From an uncultured Eubacterium sp. (GTDB taxonomy: Bacteria; Bacillota; Clostridia; Lachnospirales; Lachnospiraceae): a stretch of 64,000 bases of DNA. Positions 16,504 through 25,038 of the stretch are shown here, piece after piece. A program made the translations under genes and the position numbers. Location of the stretch: the NCBI GenBank assembly GCA_934338065.1, contig CAKRGX010000007.1, positions 49,381-113,380 on the forward strand. The letters run 5' to 3'. Under the pieces are notes generated by a model. It saw nothing but the letters and a program-made list of their open reading frames with translations. It was not told the DNA's origin and did no database searches. The number at the start of each line of letters is the position of its first letter. The first letter of the stretch is position 1.

Positions 16504-17335
16504 TCTGATCAAGTATCCCTTTGTGGACTTGCGGGGGAAAGAAACAAGAGTAATCAATTACGAAAAAGAAGATAAATTTGTCCCATTTGACAAGAATAAA
16601 AAGGTTGTTGTTAAGACTGTTGAAGAAGTAGAAAAAGAAAAGAAGGCACGGGCTTCTGAACAGGCTGCAGAACAGGGTCTGGAGGTGGCAGACTTTGAGG
16701 CTGGTGTTCCTGTGGTAAATTACGATGAAATACTAGAGGAAAAGAAAAAACAGGCAGAGTCAGAAGCACAGGAATATCTGGAAAAAGCAAGACAACAGGC
16801 AGATGCGATTCTCGCAGATGCAGAACAGCAATCGGAACAGATTCGCGAAATGGCACGGCAGGAAGGCGTTTCGACCGGGCATGAGGAAGGTATGAAACAG
16901 GGGATGCAGGAAGTTGAGCTCATGCGCGAAAAAGTTGAAACGGAACGGGAAAATCAGAAACGTGAGTATGAGCAGTTATTGCATAATACAGAAGGAAGGT
17001 ATGTCGATATACTCTGTCAGTTACTCCGAAAATTAACAGGTGTGATTGTTGAGGACAGAAAAGAGGTTATCTTACATTTGATCCGAAGTGGCTTTTCTGA
17101 TATTGAGCCGGCAAAAAAATATATTGTACGCGTCAGCGCAGATGATCTGTTATATGTAGAGAGTAAAAAAGAAGATATTATAGAAAAAACAGGAATTGAT
17201 GGAGTGATAGAGATTCAGGAGGAAAAAGGATTTGCCAAGGGCGAATGTATGATCGAAACAGATACGCAGATGATAGACTGTGGTTTTCACACACAGTTGG
17301 AAAATATGATCAGTACTCTTCGTATGCTTGTTTAA
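16496..17335 (+). CDS. fliH: Flagellar assembly protein FliH
   Basis: Regulates the export ATPase FliI and docks it to the C ring. The 279-residue protein starts MSNLIKYPFVD, then a long Glu/Lys/Gln-rich coiled coil (about residues 35-165) and the C-terminal FliH/V-ATPase E-subunit-like domain with VIVEDRKEVILHLIRSG. I assign the start to TTG 16496, overlapping fliG by 8 bases, because GGAGGTGA (16480-16487) is 8 bases upstream and no ATG or GTG in the frame fits the family N-terminus. Confidence 0.9.
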   Translation: MSNLIKYPFVDLRGKETRVINYEKEDKFVPFDKNKKVVVKTVEEVEKEKKARASEQAAEQGLEVADFEAGVPVVNYDEILEEKKKQAESEAQEYLEKARQQADAILADAEQQSEQIREMARQEGVSTGHEEGMKQGMQEVELMREKVETERENQKREYEQLLHNTEGRYVDILCQLLRKLTGVIVEDRKEVILHLIRSGFSDIEPAKKYIVRVSADDLLYVESKKEDIIEKTGIDGVIEIQEEKGFAKGECMIETDTQMIDCGFHTQLENMISTLRMLV

Positions 17336-17362
17336 TATTTGATTATAGGAAGGTTGATTGGC

Positions 17363-18691
17363 ATGCCGATTCAGTTTGAAAAATATGAGGCATTGTTGGA
17401 AAAAAATTATACCAGCCGGTTGGGAAAGGTAGCCAAGGTGGTTGGTCTGACAATAGAGTCCATAGGTCCTGCTGCAAAACTAAATGATCTGTGTCTGATT
17501 AAATCTGACACACGCTTGGAACCTGTAAAAGCGGAAGTTGTAGGCTTTCGTGACGACAGGGTTCTTTTGATGCCATATGACGATGTGCGGGGTGTTGGGC
17601 TCGGAAGCTGGGTTGAAAATACAGGAGCCCCCCTGCAGGTTGCGGTAAGTGATGAATTGCTGGGATGTACCTTAAATGGAGTTGGCGAGTTAATGACGGG
17701 GACGCCTCTGGATGAGACATGTCTACAATATTCTGTTGAAGCGACGCCGCCGGATCCTTTGAGCAGAGAGATTATTTCGGATGCACTGCCATTAGGAGTG
17801 AAAGCAGTTGATGGCATGATAACAGTAGGCAAGGGGCAGAGAATTGGCATATTTGCGGGTAGTGGTGTAGGTAAAAGTACATTGATGGGTATGTTTGCCA
17901 GAAATACAAAGGCAGACGTTAATGTTATTGCGCTGATTGGCGAGCGTGGGCGTGAGGTACGGGAATTTATTGAGAAAGATCTTGGTCGGGAAGGCATGAA
18001 ACGTTCTGTTGTCGTTGTTGCCACTTCAGATAAACCGGCACTTATCCGTAATAAAGCAGCTAAAACTGCGACAGCGGTTGCCGAATATTTTCGGGATCAG
18101 GGGAAAGATGTACTTTTGATGATGGATAACCTGACCCGTTTTTCTATGGCACAAAGAGAAATTGGACTGGCATCGGGCGAACCTCCAGTGTCGCGAGGCT
18201 ATCCGCCAAGTGTGTATGCAGAGATGCCAAAACTGCTGGAGCGCGCAGGAAATTCTGATAAAGGTTCGATAACGGGACTATATGCTGTATTGGTAGATGG
18301 TGATGATTTTAATGAACCAATTGCCGATACCGCGCGTGGTATATTAGATGGGCATATTGTCTTGTCAAGAGCAATGGCGCAGAGAAATCATTATCCGGCG
18401 ATTGATGTGCTTGCCAGTATCTCGCGTGTTATGAGTGCAGTAGCATCAAAAGAACATAAACAACTGGCAGGACAGATGAAAAATGTATTAGCGACGTATC
18501 GTGATGCAGAAGATCTGATCAATATCGGTGCCTATCGTGCCGGTTCAAATAAGAATATAGATTTTGCAATTGAGAAGATTGATGCGATTAACGAATTTTT
18601 ACGTCAGGGAACTGATGAAAAGTTTTTATTTGATGACATTTTGGACCAGATGAGACAGATATTTGAGGAAGATACAGATGGCTCGATTTAA
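17363..18691 (+). CDS. fliI: Flagellum-specific ATPase FliI
   Basis: Hexameric ATPase of the flagellar export apparatus. The 442-residue protein has an F1-beta-like fold with Walker A (GIFAGSGVGKST), the ALIGERGREVREF and DSLTRFSMAQRE-type motif (here DNLTRFSMAQRE), and a C-terminal helical domain. ATG 17363 follows AGGAAGG (17347-17353) by 9 bases; a TTG at 17339 has no site. The gene ends 14 bases inside fliJ. Confidence 0.96.
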   Translation: MPIQFEKYEALLEKNYTSRLGKVAKVVGLTIESIGPAAKLNDLCLIKSDTRLEPVKAEVVGFRDDRVLLMPYDDVRGVGLGSWVENTGAPLQVAVSDELLGCTLNGVGELMTGTPLDETCLQYSVEATPPDPLSREIISDALPLGVKAVDGMITVGKGQRIGIFAGSGVGKSTLMGMFARNTKADVNVIALIGERGREVREFIEKDLGREGMKRSVVVVATSDKPALIRNKAAKTATAVAEYFRDQGKDVLLMMDNLTRFSMAQREIGLASGEPPVSRGYPPSVYAEMPKLLERAGNSDKGSITGLYAVLVDGDDFNEPIADTARGILDGHIVLSRAMAQRNHYPAIDVLASISRVMSAVASKEHKQLAGQMKNVLATYRDAEDLINIGAYRAGSNKNIDFAIEKIDAINEFLRQGTDEKFLFDDILDQMRQIFEEDTDGSI

Positions 18692-19130
18692 ATTTTCAAT
18701 GCAGAATCTGCTTGATATGAAAGAAAAACTGGAAGAACAGGAAAAAAATCAATATAGCCAGGCAAATATGCTTTTACAGGAGGCATTAGCGGAGAAAGAA
18801 TCCCTGGAACTGCGTCTGGAAGAAGAAAAAAGAAAAAAAAGAGAAGATGTTTCCCGTTCTCTGGATATGAACAAGATTCATCGACGGGAAGAAGGAATTC
18901 AGATAATACGTATGTATGTGCGTCAGCAGACTCTGATTGTAAAACAGCGCGAAAAGGAAGTTGAGGTTGCACGCGAACGCCTTAATCAGGCAATGAGGGA
19001 GCGGAAGACATTTGAAAAACTTCGGGAACGTGCTTTTGAAACATTTCGCATAGAAGAAAATCTTAGAGAACAAAAAGAAGTAGATGAGCTGGTAAGTTAT
19101 CGATATGGCGTCAATAATGACTCGCAGTAA
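18678..19130 (+). CDS. fliJ: Flagellar export chaperone FliJ
   Basis: Coiled-coil stalk protein of the export ATPase. The 150-residue protein is almost entirely helical and charged, beginning MARFKFSMQNLLDMKEKLEEQ as usual for FliJ. ATG 18678 lies 14 bases inside the end of fliI with GAGG 9 bases upstream, indicating coupling. The identification rests on N-terminal motif, coiled-coil composition and position. Confidence 0.9.
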   Translation: MARFKFSMQNLLDMKEKLEEQEKNQYSQANMLLQEALAEKESLELRLEEEKRKKREDVSRSLDMNKIHRREEGIQIIRMYVRQQTLIVKQREKEVEVARERLNQAMRERKTFEKLRERAFETFRIEENLREQKEVDELVSYRYGVNNDSQ

Positions 19131-19151
19131 TGAACAGGAAAGGTGGATAAT

Positions 19152-19907
19152 ATGGCAAAAAAAGACAAAAAAAAAGAGCAGACAGTGACAACGGATGAAA
19201 GCACGGGAAGTAAAGTTGTGACGGCGTTGATCGTTCTTGTTATAGTGGTTATCTGGCTTGCAATCTTTGGCGTTTTGATCAAGCTTGACGTTGGAAATTT
19301 TGGAAGTGAGGTTTTGTACCCGGTTCTCAAGGATGTACCGGTTATCAATTGGATACTTCCTGAACCCCAGGAGGGACAAAAGGAAGAGACGAATGAGTAT
19401 GATAACCTTGCAGAGGCCAATGCGCGGATACGCGAGCTTGAGAGTAAACTGGCAACGAACGATAATGCGAATAGTGCCAATAGCAGTGAGATAAAAGAAC
19501 TGCAGGCGGAAAATGCAAGATTAAAAAAAATTGAAGAGTCGCAGAAAGCTTTTTCTGAGAGAGTCAAAGAATTTGATAAAAATGTAGTTTATAATGATAA
19601 AGCACCGGATACGGATGAGTACAAAAAGTATTACGAACAGATAAGTCCGGATAATGCAGAGGAAATCTATCGTGAAGTATGTAAAGATTATGAGTATTCG
19701 CAGGAAGTGAAGAATCAGGCAGATATGTATGGAAAGATGGAGCCGGCCAATGCAGCAGCAGTTTTGTCTGAAATGACAAATGATCTGAATCTCGTTGCAC
19801 AGATAATGGAAAGTATGCAGACTTCAAAACGTGCAGCTATCATGAATAATATGACACCGACGGTAGCAGCGCAGATTACGACCAAAATGACAGCAATGAA
19901 AAAATAA
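19152..19907 (+). CDS. MotE-like (YlxF) flagellar protein with MgtE N-terminal-like domain
   Basis: A 251-residue protein with a cytoplasmic Lys-rich start, one membrane segment near residues 22-44 (VVTALIVLVIVVIWLAIFGVL), a coiled coil around 75-125 and a C-terminal MgtE N-domain-like helical repeat (MYGKMEPANAAAVLSEM; IMESMQTSKRAAIMNNM). B. subtilis YlxF and rhizobial MotE share this plan and the position between fliJ and fliK. In rhizobia MotE chaperones MotC; the role in Firmicutes is not established. ATG 19152 follows AGGTGG by 5 bases. Confidence 0.82.
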   Translation: MAKKDKKKEQTVTTDESTGSKVVTALIVLVIVVIWLAIFGVLIKLDVGNFGSEVLYPVLKDVPVINWILPEPQEGQKEETNEYDNLAEANARIRELESKLATNDNANSANSSEIKELQAENARLKKIEESQKAFSERVKEFDKNVVYNDKAPDTDEYKKYYEQISPDNAEEIYREVCKDYEYSQEVKNQADMYGKMEPANAAAVLSEMTNDLNLVAQIMESMQTSKRAAIMNNMTPTVAAQITTKMTAMKK

Positions 19908-19909
19908 GC

Positions 19910-19937
19910 TAATGAAAACAAACCGGTCTGCCGATAT
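19910..19937 (+). promoter_or_regulatory. SigD (sigma-28)-like promoter upstream of fliK
   Basis: GCCGATAT at 19930-19937 is a perfect match to the Bacillus SigD -10 element; TAAT at 19910-19913 lies 16 bases upstream and matches the -35 TAAA at 3 of 4 bases. It sits in the 72-base gap between the motE-like gene and fliK, 43 bases before the fliK ATG. Confidence 0.5.
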
Positions 19938-19979
19938 ACTAACCGTAGAAGATTTTTAAGAAGAAAGGAGGGAAATAGA

Positions 19980-21347
19980 ATGAATACGCAGGGAATATCA
20001 CTTCTTGTATCAGCAGGAACTGTGCCGGCTGCCACAAAAAGCACAAAAGCAAGTGCAGAAACATTTGACAGCTTTATGAATGTTAAGGCTACGAACGTAT
20101 CTGCAAAGGATGCTGGCAAAAAGAAACTTAATGTTGATGGGAAAAAGAATGTATCTCCGGATGAGAATGTGGATTCCAAAAGTCTGGATCTGAAAACCGG
20201 TACGCAAAAGAGTATTATGTCCGATGAACAACCTGACAAAGAACCGGAAAGCATAGATATGACGGCAATGGTTGAAAAAGCTCGGACTATATTAAAAAAC
20301 ATGTTTGGTTTGACTGACGAAGAACTGGTTGATGTGATGGAGCAGCTTGGAATGAATATACAGGATCTGCTGTTTCAGCCACAGAATGGCTTTGTTAACA
20401 TGATTGATCATGAGACACTGCAACAGTTTATTATGGGAGTTCATGGTGTAGAAGATCCAGCAGCTTTTCTGACGAATGCTGTTCTTGGACAGGAACTTAA
20501 TGAACTGATGGAGAGTTTGACCAATGTTGCAGCAGAAGCGTTTGGTGTTAAACCGGAAGAAGTGCCTGAGTTGCAGAACAATGTTATGCTGGATTTTTCA
20601 GAGCAGATGCAGCAGACAGGACAGGAATCGGTAAAACAGATGGCAGGGCAGGAACCAGATGGAAAAGTGACAGACGCTGGTAATGCAGAGAAAATTTCGG
20701 TAACGGTCGAAACACAACAAGGCAATGTGGGTACGGATGAGAATCAATCCGGGACGCAGCAATTCAGTGCAGAAACAACGCAAACGGCAGAAGAGGTGCC
20801 AAAGATGGAAAGTGTTCATGAAACACAAGCAGTATCCATTTTCACGGAGAATCTTGCAGAAGCACTGGAACAGGTAAACCAGGTAGAAGAACTGGCAGAA
20901 GACCGTACGATGGTGCAGGTCGTAGAGCAGGTGGTACGTCAGGTAAGAATACGTGTTATGCCGGAAACAACCAGTATGGAAATGCAGTTAAATCCTGCTA
21001 ATCTGGGACGTGTGCATCTGACTGTTGCAACAACAGGCGGTGTCGCTACGGCATCCATGATTGTGGAAAATCAAATGGCAAAAAATGCTCTGGAAAGTCA
21101 GATGATCACTTTAAAAGAATCCTTTGCACAGCAGGGACTTAAAGTGGATGAAGTTGAAGTAACAGTGGCTGAATTTGGAATGAAAAAGGAAGACCAGCAG
21201 CAACAGGAAGCATCAGACGGAAGAAAGCAGAATCGAAGATTTCGTTCCAATTCCGATCTGACAGATGAAAACGAATCTGTGCCGGACAGTAATATGACGG
21301 CAACAGAACGAAGAGACAGTAACAGTGTCGTCGATTATACAGCGTAA
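19980..21347 (+). CDS. fliK: Flagellar hook-length control protein FliK
   Basis: Secreted molecular ruler that stops hook growth and switches export specificity through FlhB. The 455-residue protein has a long variable, Gln/Glu-rich N-terminal region and the conserved C-terminal Flg_hook domain at about residues 320-400 (MEMQLNPANLGRVHLTV; ALESQMITLKESFAQQGLKV, in parts), followed by a hydrophilic tail. GAAAGGAGGG is 6 bases before ATG 19980. A SigD-like promoter lies just upstream. Confidence 0.92.
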   Translation: MNTQGISLLVSAGTVPAATKSTKASAETFDSFMNVKATNVSAKDAGKKKLNVDGKKNVSPDENVDSKSLDLKTGTQKSIMSDEQPDKEPESIDMTAMVEKARTILKNMFGLTDEELVDVMEQLGMNIQDLLFQPQNGFVNMIDHETLQQFIMGVHGVEDPAAFLTNAVLGQELNELMESLTNVAAEAFGVKPEEVPELQNNVMLDFSEQMQQTGQESVKQMAGQEPDGKVTDAGNAEKISVTVETQQGNVGTDENQSGTQQFSAETTQTAEEVPKMESVHETQAVSIFTENLAEALEQVNQVEELAEDRTMVQVVEQVVRQVRIRVMPETTSMEMQLNPANLGRVHLTVATTGGVATASMIVENQMAKNALESQMITLKESFAQQGLKVDEVEVTVAEFGMKKEDQQQQEASDGRKQNRRFRSNSDLTDENESVPDSNMTATERRDSNSVVDYTA

Positions 21348-21366
21348 AAAGAAAGGAAGTGAGAAA

Positions 21367-22155
21367 ATGGCAGGAGTTGGTGGCGTATCTGATCTGACAA
21401 CATCTCTTGATGAGATAGCAGAAAGTCAGGCAGAAAAAAAGAAAAATGTCAGAGGTTCGGATAAACTGGGCAAGGAAGAATTTTTACAGCTTCTTGTCTG
21501 TCAGCTTCAGAATCAGGATCCGTTAAATCCACAGGATGATACAGAATTTGTTTCGCAGTTAGCGCAGTTCTCCTCATTGGAGCAGATGACAAATATGAAT
21601 TCTACTCTGAGCAATACATCAGCGTATGGTCTGGTTGGAAAAGAGGTTATTGCCCAATCCGTAGATGAAAATGGTCAAGTAAAAGAAACCCGTGGTATTG
21701 TAGATTATGTAGGAATGGAAGATGGCAAAGCAGTCTTGTCTATTAATGGCAAAACATTCAGTATGGATGATCTGGTAAAAGTGTTAGATACTGCTTATGC
21801 AGCGAAAGATTATCTGCCAAGTGTGAAGGAACAGAGCAAAGTTTTCGATAAAAGCAATCCTGGTACAACACAGATTGAGATTAATCTGGGAAGTAATGGC
21901 TATGAGGCAAGCAGTGTGATCGTAGCAATTAATGGTAAATACATTGATAAGGAACAGCTTTCTTATGATGCAAAGAAGGGAATCTTGTCTATCGCACCGG
22001 AAGCTTTGAAGGATTTAGACACGGGTAGTTATTCAGTAGGATTTTTGTTTAATGATCCATATGCAACAACGGTGACAGATAAAGTTACATTGAAAGTAGT
22101 CAATAGCGGCATTACTGCCGGAGGGAACGAATCGGGAAAAGCGGAAACGGAATAA
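21367..22155 (+). CDS. flgD: Flagellar hook assembly scaffolding protein FlgD
   Basis: Hook cap protein. The 262-residue protein carries the diagnostic N-terminal motif KLGKEEFLQLLVCQLQNQDPLNP (in parts), then DTEFVSQLAQFSSLEQM, and a C-terminal beta domain. ATG 21367 follows AAAGGAAGTGAG; the earlier in-frame codon at 21325 overlaps fliK and has no site. Immediately after fliK as in other Firmicutes. Confidence 0.95.
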   Translation: MAGVGGVSDLTTSLDEIAESQAEKKKNVRGSDKLGKEEFLQLLVCQLQNQDPLNPQDDTEFVSQLAQFSSLEQMTNMNSTLSNTSAYGLVGKEVIAQSVDENGQVKETRGIVDYVGMEDGKAVLSINGKTFSMDDLVKVLDTAYAAKDYLPSVKEQSKVFDKSNPGTTQIEINLGSNGYEASSVIVAINGKYIDKEQLSYDAKKGILSIAPEALKDLDTGSYSVGFLFNDPYATTVTDKVTLKVVNSGITAGGNESGKAETE

Positions 22156-22185
22156 CAGATGGAGTGACAAGGAGGTCGTTTTTTT

Positions 22186-22545
22186 ATGCAGATCAAACAA
22201 AACTTTGCATCCATTGAACAGGTTCGGGGCCGGATGCCTTCCTATGGTGACATTCATAAAAAAACAAATATTACCAGAGAGACGGATCAGAGTTTCAATG
22301 AAATCCTTTTTTCGAAACATGCCTCAAAAAGACTTGAAACCCGCCAGATCGATATAACCGATGAACAGCGTGTGCGGCTTCAGGATGCAGCCAATCAGGC
22401 AAGAGAAAAAGGAATGAGGGAATCGCTTGTTATGGTGGATAATCTGGCGTTTATTGTAAATGTCAGAAACAATACGGTGATAACAGCCGTAAATGATACA
22501 AAAAGAGCCGTCTTTACGAACATAGACGGAGCAATAATTAATTAA
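22186..22545 (+). CDS. Flagellar operon protein of the TIGR02530 family
   Basis: A 119-residue protein conserved between flgD and flgE in many Firmicutes flagellar operons and annotated only as 'flagellar operon protein'. It has FSKHASKRLETRQIDIT near residue 42 and the C-terminal MVDNLAFIVNVRNNTVITAV, which are family-typical. AAGGAGG (22169-22175) lies 10 bases before ATG 22186. No signal peptide or membrane segment. The function is unknown; position suggests hook assembly. Confidence 0.88.
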   Translation: MQIKQNFASIEQVRGRMPSYGDIHKKTNITRETDQSFNEILFSKHASKRLETRQIDITDEQRVRLQDAANQAREKGMRESLVMVDNLAFIVNVRNNTVITAVNDTKRAVFTNIDGAIIN

Positions 22546-22546
22546 A

Positions 22547-22600
22547 CATGCTGGCCCAAAAAATGGAAGCATGAGCACCTTTGAATGCCAGATAAGGTGC
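22547..22600 (+). promoter_or_regulatory. Two tandem RNA hairpins in the flgE leader
   Basis: CATGCT (22547-22552) pairs with AGCATG (22568-22573), with an inner CCA/TGG pair closing an A-rich loop. Directly after it, GCACCT (22575-22580) pairs with AGGTGC (22595-22600). Neither is followed by a T run, so they are not intrinsic terminators; they end 14 bases before the flgE ribosome binding site. Confidence 0.55.
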
Positions 22601-22628
22601 AGGTACAAAAATTGGAGGGTGATTTATT

Positions 22629-24077
22629 ATGATGAGATCATTGTATTCCGGTATTTCCGGATTGAGAGTACATCAGACAAAGATGGATGTTATTGGTAAT
22701 AATATTTCTAATGTAAATACGGTTGGATTTCGTGCCGGATCGGTAAACTTTACGGATGTGTTTTATCAGACTACACAGAATGCCTCTGGTCCTAATGCGC
22801 AGACGGGAACAGCTGGTACAAATGCTGTACAGATCGGTCTTGGTGCTAATGTTGCTTCGATCAGCGTTGATCTGAGTGGCACAGGCGCAACACAAAGAAC
22901 CGATCGAGGTATGGATATCATGATCAACGGTGATGCGTTTTTGATCGTTCGCAGCAGTGGAAACACCTACTTTACTAAATCCGGTGCCTTGGATATCGAT
23001 GCAAATGGTACATTGTATTGTACAACAAATGGGGCTACGATCCTCGGATGGGGCGTAGACGAGGCAGGAGAAATTCGTAAGGATGCTGTTGCACCGTTGA
23101 ATCTGATGGGGGGAGAAAATGCATTTTCGAATCCGAATGCGACGACAAACGTGACGCTTTCCGGAAACCTTGATCAGAATGATCCTTTGGTTGCTTACAG
23201 CCAGGATGGTGCCGGTTATCCAAGGTCTATCAGCTTTTATGATAATTTGGGTAATCTATGTACAGCTAAATTCACTATGATGAAGACAGCGGCAGGAGCG
23301 GATAATACGTATCAGATTCGTCTGTCTGACATCCTGGGAGCAGATGGAAAATCTATGTTAAAACAGAAGGATGAAGCTACAGGAAATTATGTATCGACAG
23401 AGAAAGTAATCAATTTTAATGGACTGGATCTGGGAGGTACAAATTATACTGTAGATCCAAGTAGTGGTGATATTACATTCTCCGGAGATCCGAAATGGCC
23501 GGTATTGACATTCAATTCAGTAACAGGTGCTTTTACAAGTGTAAGCAGTGAAGATGGCAATATGCTTAATCTCAATCTGAGTGCAGATGGAGAGCCGTAT
23601 CCAACAAGCGGTGTCAATATTGATTTTTCTAAGCTCACCATGTTTGCAACGAATGGGACGAGTACAATCGAGCCGAAGCGCGGCGATGCTGCCAATGGAG
23701 ATGGTGCCGGTAATGCGGCAGGAAGTCTGAATGGATTTTCTATTCAGACAGATGGTAAAATATATGGTGTTTATAGCAATGGTGATAAAAAACTGCTGGG
23801 ACAGATAGCGGTAGCGACATTTGCTAACCCATCCGGTCTGGAAGCTGTGGGGAACAGTATGTATTCAGCGACACTTAATTCCGGAGATTTTGATGGTATT
23901 GGTGTAGACATTACTTCTGTTGGTAAATTCTCTATTGGTGCTTTGGAGATGTCGGATGTTGATCTGGCTACTGAATTTACTAACATGATTACGACACAAC
24001 GTGGATTTCAGGCAAATTCGCGCGTAATTACAACATCAGATTCTATGCTGGAAGAACTTGTTAATCTGAAACGATAA
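22629..24077 (+). CDS. flgE: Flagellar hook protein FlgE
   Basis: Structural subunit of the hook. The 482-residue protein has the rod/hook N-terminus (MMRSLYSGISGLRVHQTKMD, then NNISNVNTVGFR), the central FlgE D1/D2 beta domains (YFTKSGALDIDANG) and the C-terminal helix (DVDLATEFTNMITTQRGFQAN in parts) ending in LEELVNLKR. GGAGGGTGA stands 8 bases before ATG 22629. flgE is the last gene before a strong terminator. Confidence 0.96.
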   Translation: MMRSLYSGISGLRVHQTKMDVIGNNISNVNTVGFRAGSVNFTDVFYQTTQNASGPNAQTGTAGTNAVQIGLGANVASISVDLSGTGATQRTDRGMDIMINGDAFLIVRSSGNTYFTKSGALDIDANGTLYCTTNGATILGWGVDEAGEIRKDAVAPLNLMGGENAFSNPNATTNVTLSGNLDQNDPLVAYSQDGAGYPRSISFYDNLGNLCTAKFTMMKTAAGADNTYQIRLSDILGADGKSMLKQKDEATGNYVSTEKVINFNGLDLGGTNYTVDPSSGDITFSGDPKWPVLTFNSVTGAFTSVSSEDGNMLNLNLSADGEPYPTSGVNIDFSKLTMFATNGTSTIEPKRGDAANGDGAGNAAGSLNGFSIQTDGKIYGVYSNGDKKLLGQIAVATFANPSGLEAVGNSMYSATLNSGDFDGIGVDITSVGKFSIGALEMSDVDLATEFTNMITTQRGFQANSRVITTSDSMLEELVNLKR

Positions 24078-24100
24078 TAGAACACTGAATTTATTATTCT

Positions 24101-24130
24101 GTGGGTGACTTTTTATAGTCACCCACTTTT
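24101..24130 (+). terminator. Intrinsic terminator after flgE
   Basis: GTGGGTGACT (24101-24110) and AGTCACCCAC (24117-24126) form a perfect 10-base stem with loop TTTTAT, followed by TTTT. It ends the flgB-flgE unit. Confidence 0.9.
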
Positions 24131-24150
24131 ATGTGAAAATAATTGTAAAA
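24129..24150 (+). repeat. 22-base element also found upstream of fliM (copy 1)
   Basis: The 22 bases starting TTATGTGAAAAT agree at 19 of 22 positions with 26472-26493 upstream of fliM. This copy lies between the flgE terminator and the -35 box of motA. Confidence 0.6.
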
Positions 24151-24155
24151 GAAAG

Positions 24156-24184
24156 TAGACAAGAAGAGAAAAATTTAGTAAAAT
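24156..24184 (+). promoter_or_regulatory. SigA-type promoter of motA
   Basis: TAGACA (24156-24161), 17-base spacer, TAAAAT (24179-24184). It lies after the flgE terminator and 44 bases before motA, so motAB-fliL can be transcribed independently of flgB-flgE. Confidence 0.65.
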
Positions 24185-24228
24185 TGTATTTATAAAAAAT
24201 GTATAAAAACATCTAAGGTGGTGTAATT

Positions 24229-25038
24229 TTGGATTTAGCTACATTAATAGGTATAGTCGGTTGTGCCGGCGCTGTTTTCTATGGTATCATATCCGGTGAG
24301 CTTGGATTTGCTGCTCTTGGAAATTTCTGGGATGTGAATTCATTCCTCATCACAGTTGTTGGTTCTATGATGTGTATGATGACAATGTCAGATAGTATTG
24401 GAGATTTTGTTGCCTGCCTGAAGTCATTTCTTCTATCCTTGAAAGTATCCGAGAGTAATGAAGGAGATATAATACATAAAATTATTGATCTGGCAAACGT
24501 GGCCAGAAAAGAAGGTCTTCTTCAGTTGGAAGAGGCAGCAGGTGATATCGACGATGAATTTTTGAAGAAAGGCATTATGCTGATCGTAGATGGAACAGAT
24601 CAGGAGCTGGTATCCAGCATTTTGGAGACAGAGCTTGATTGTATTGAACAGCGTCACAGTAAAAAAATTGCTTTTTGGGACAATTTGGCTGCCATGGGCC
24701 CTGCCTGGGGTATGATCGGTACTCTGATTGGTTTGATCAACATGTTGAAGCTGTTGGATGATCCAAGTTCAATCGGTCCGAATATGGCGGTTGCTCTGAT
24801 TACAACATTATATGGTTCTCTTCTTGCTAACTGGATCAGTATTCCTATTGCTACCAAGTTACGCGCAAAGAATAGAAAAGAAATTATGATGAAAGAAGTT
24901 GTCTGCGAAGGTATTCTTTCAATACAGGCAGGTGAAAATCCTCGTGTTATTGAGGAAAAGCTTAAATCCTTCCTGGCTCCAAATGAACGTGAAGCAGTTC
25001 TTAATGGAGGCAAAGGACAGCAAGGTGGTGACGCTTAA
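24229..25038 (+). CDS. motA: Flagellar motor stator protein MotA
   Basis: Stator ion-channel subunit. The 269-residue protein has four membrane segments (near residues 2-20, 30-50, 150-170 and 185-205), with the cytoplasmic charged loop between the second and third, and the WGMIGTLIGLINML and VALITTLYGSLLANWI stretches. The start is TTG 24229 with AAGGTGGTG 5 bases upstream; there is no nearby ATG in frame. It overlaps motB by one base. The flbD gene that normally separates flgE from motA is absent. Confidence 0.95.
   Translation: MDLATLIGIVGCAGAVFYGIISGELGFAALGNFWDVNSFLITVVGSMMCMMTMSDSIGDFVACLKSFLLSLKVSESNEGDIIHKIIDLANVARKEGLLQLEEAAGDIDDEFLKKGIMLIVDGTDQELVSSILETELDCIEQRHSKKIAFWDNLAAMGPAWGMIGTLIGLINMLKLLDDPSSIGPNMAVALITTLYGSLLANWISIPIATKLRAKNRKEIMMKEVVCEGILSIQAGENPRVIEEKLKSFLAPNEREAVLNGGKGQQGGDA

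Noticed and set aside
15898..16557. 219-codon minus-strand frame opposite fliG
   Set aside because: Antisense shadow rich in Asn, Ile and Phe; no start signal and no domain.
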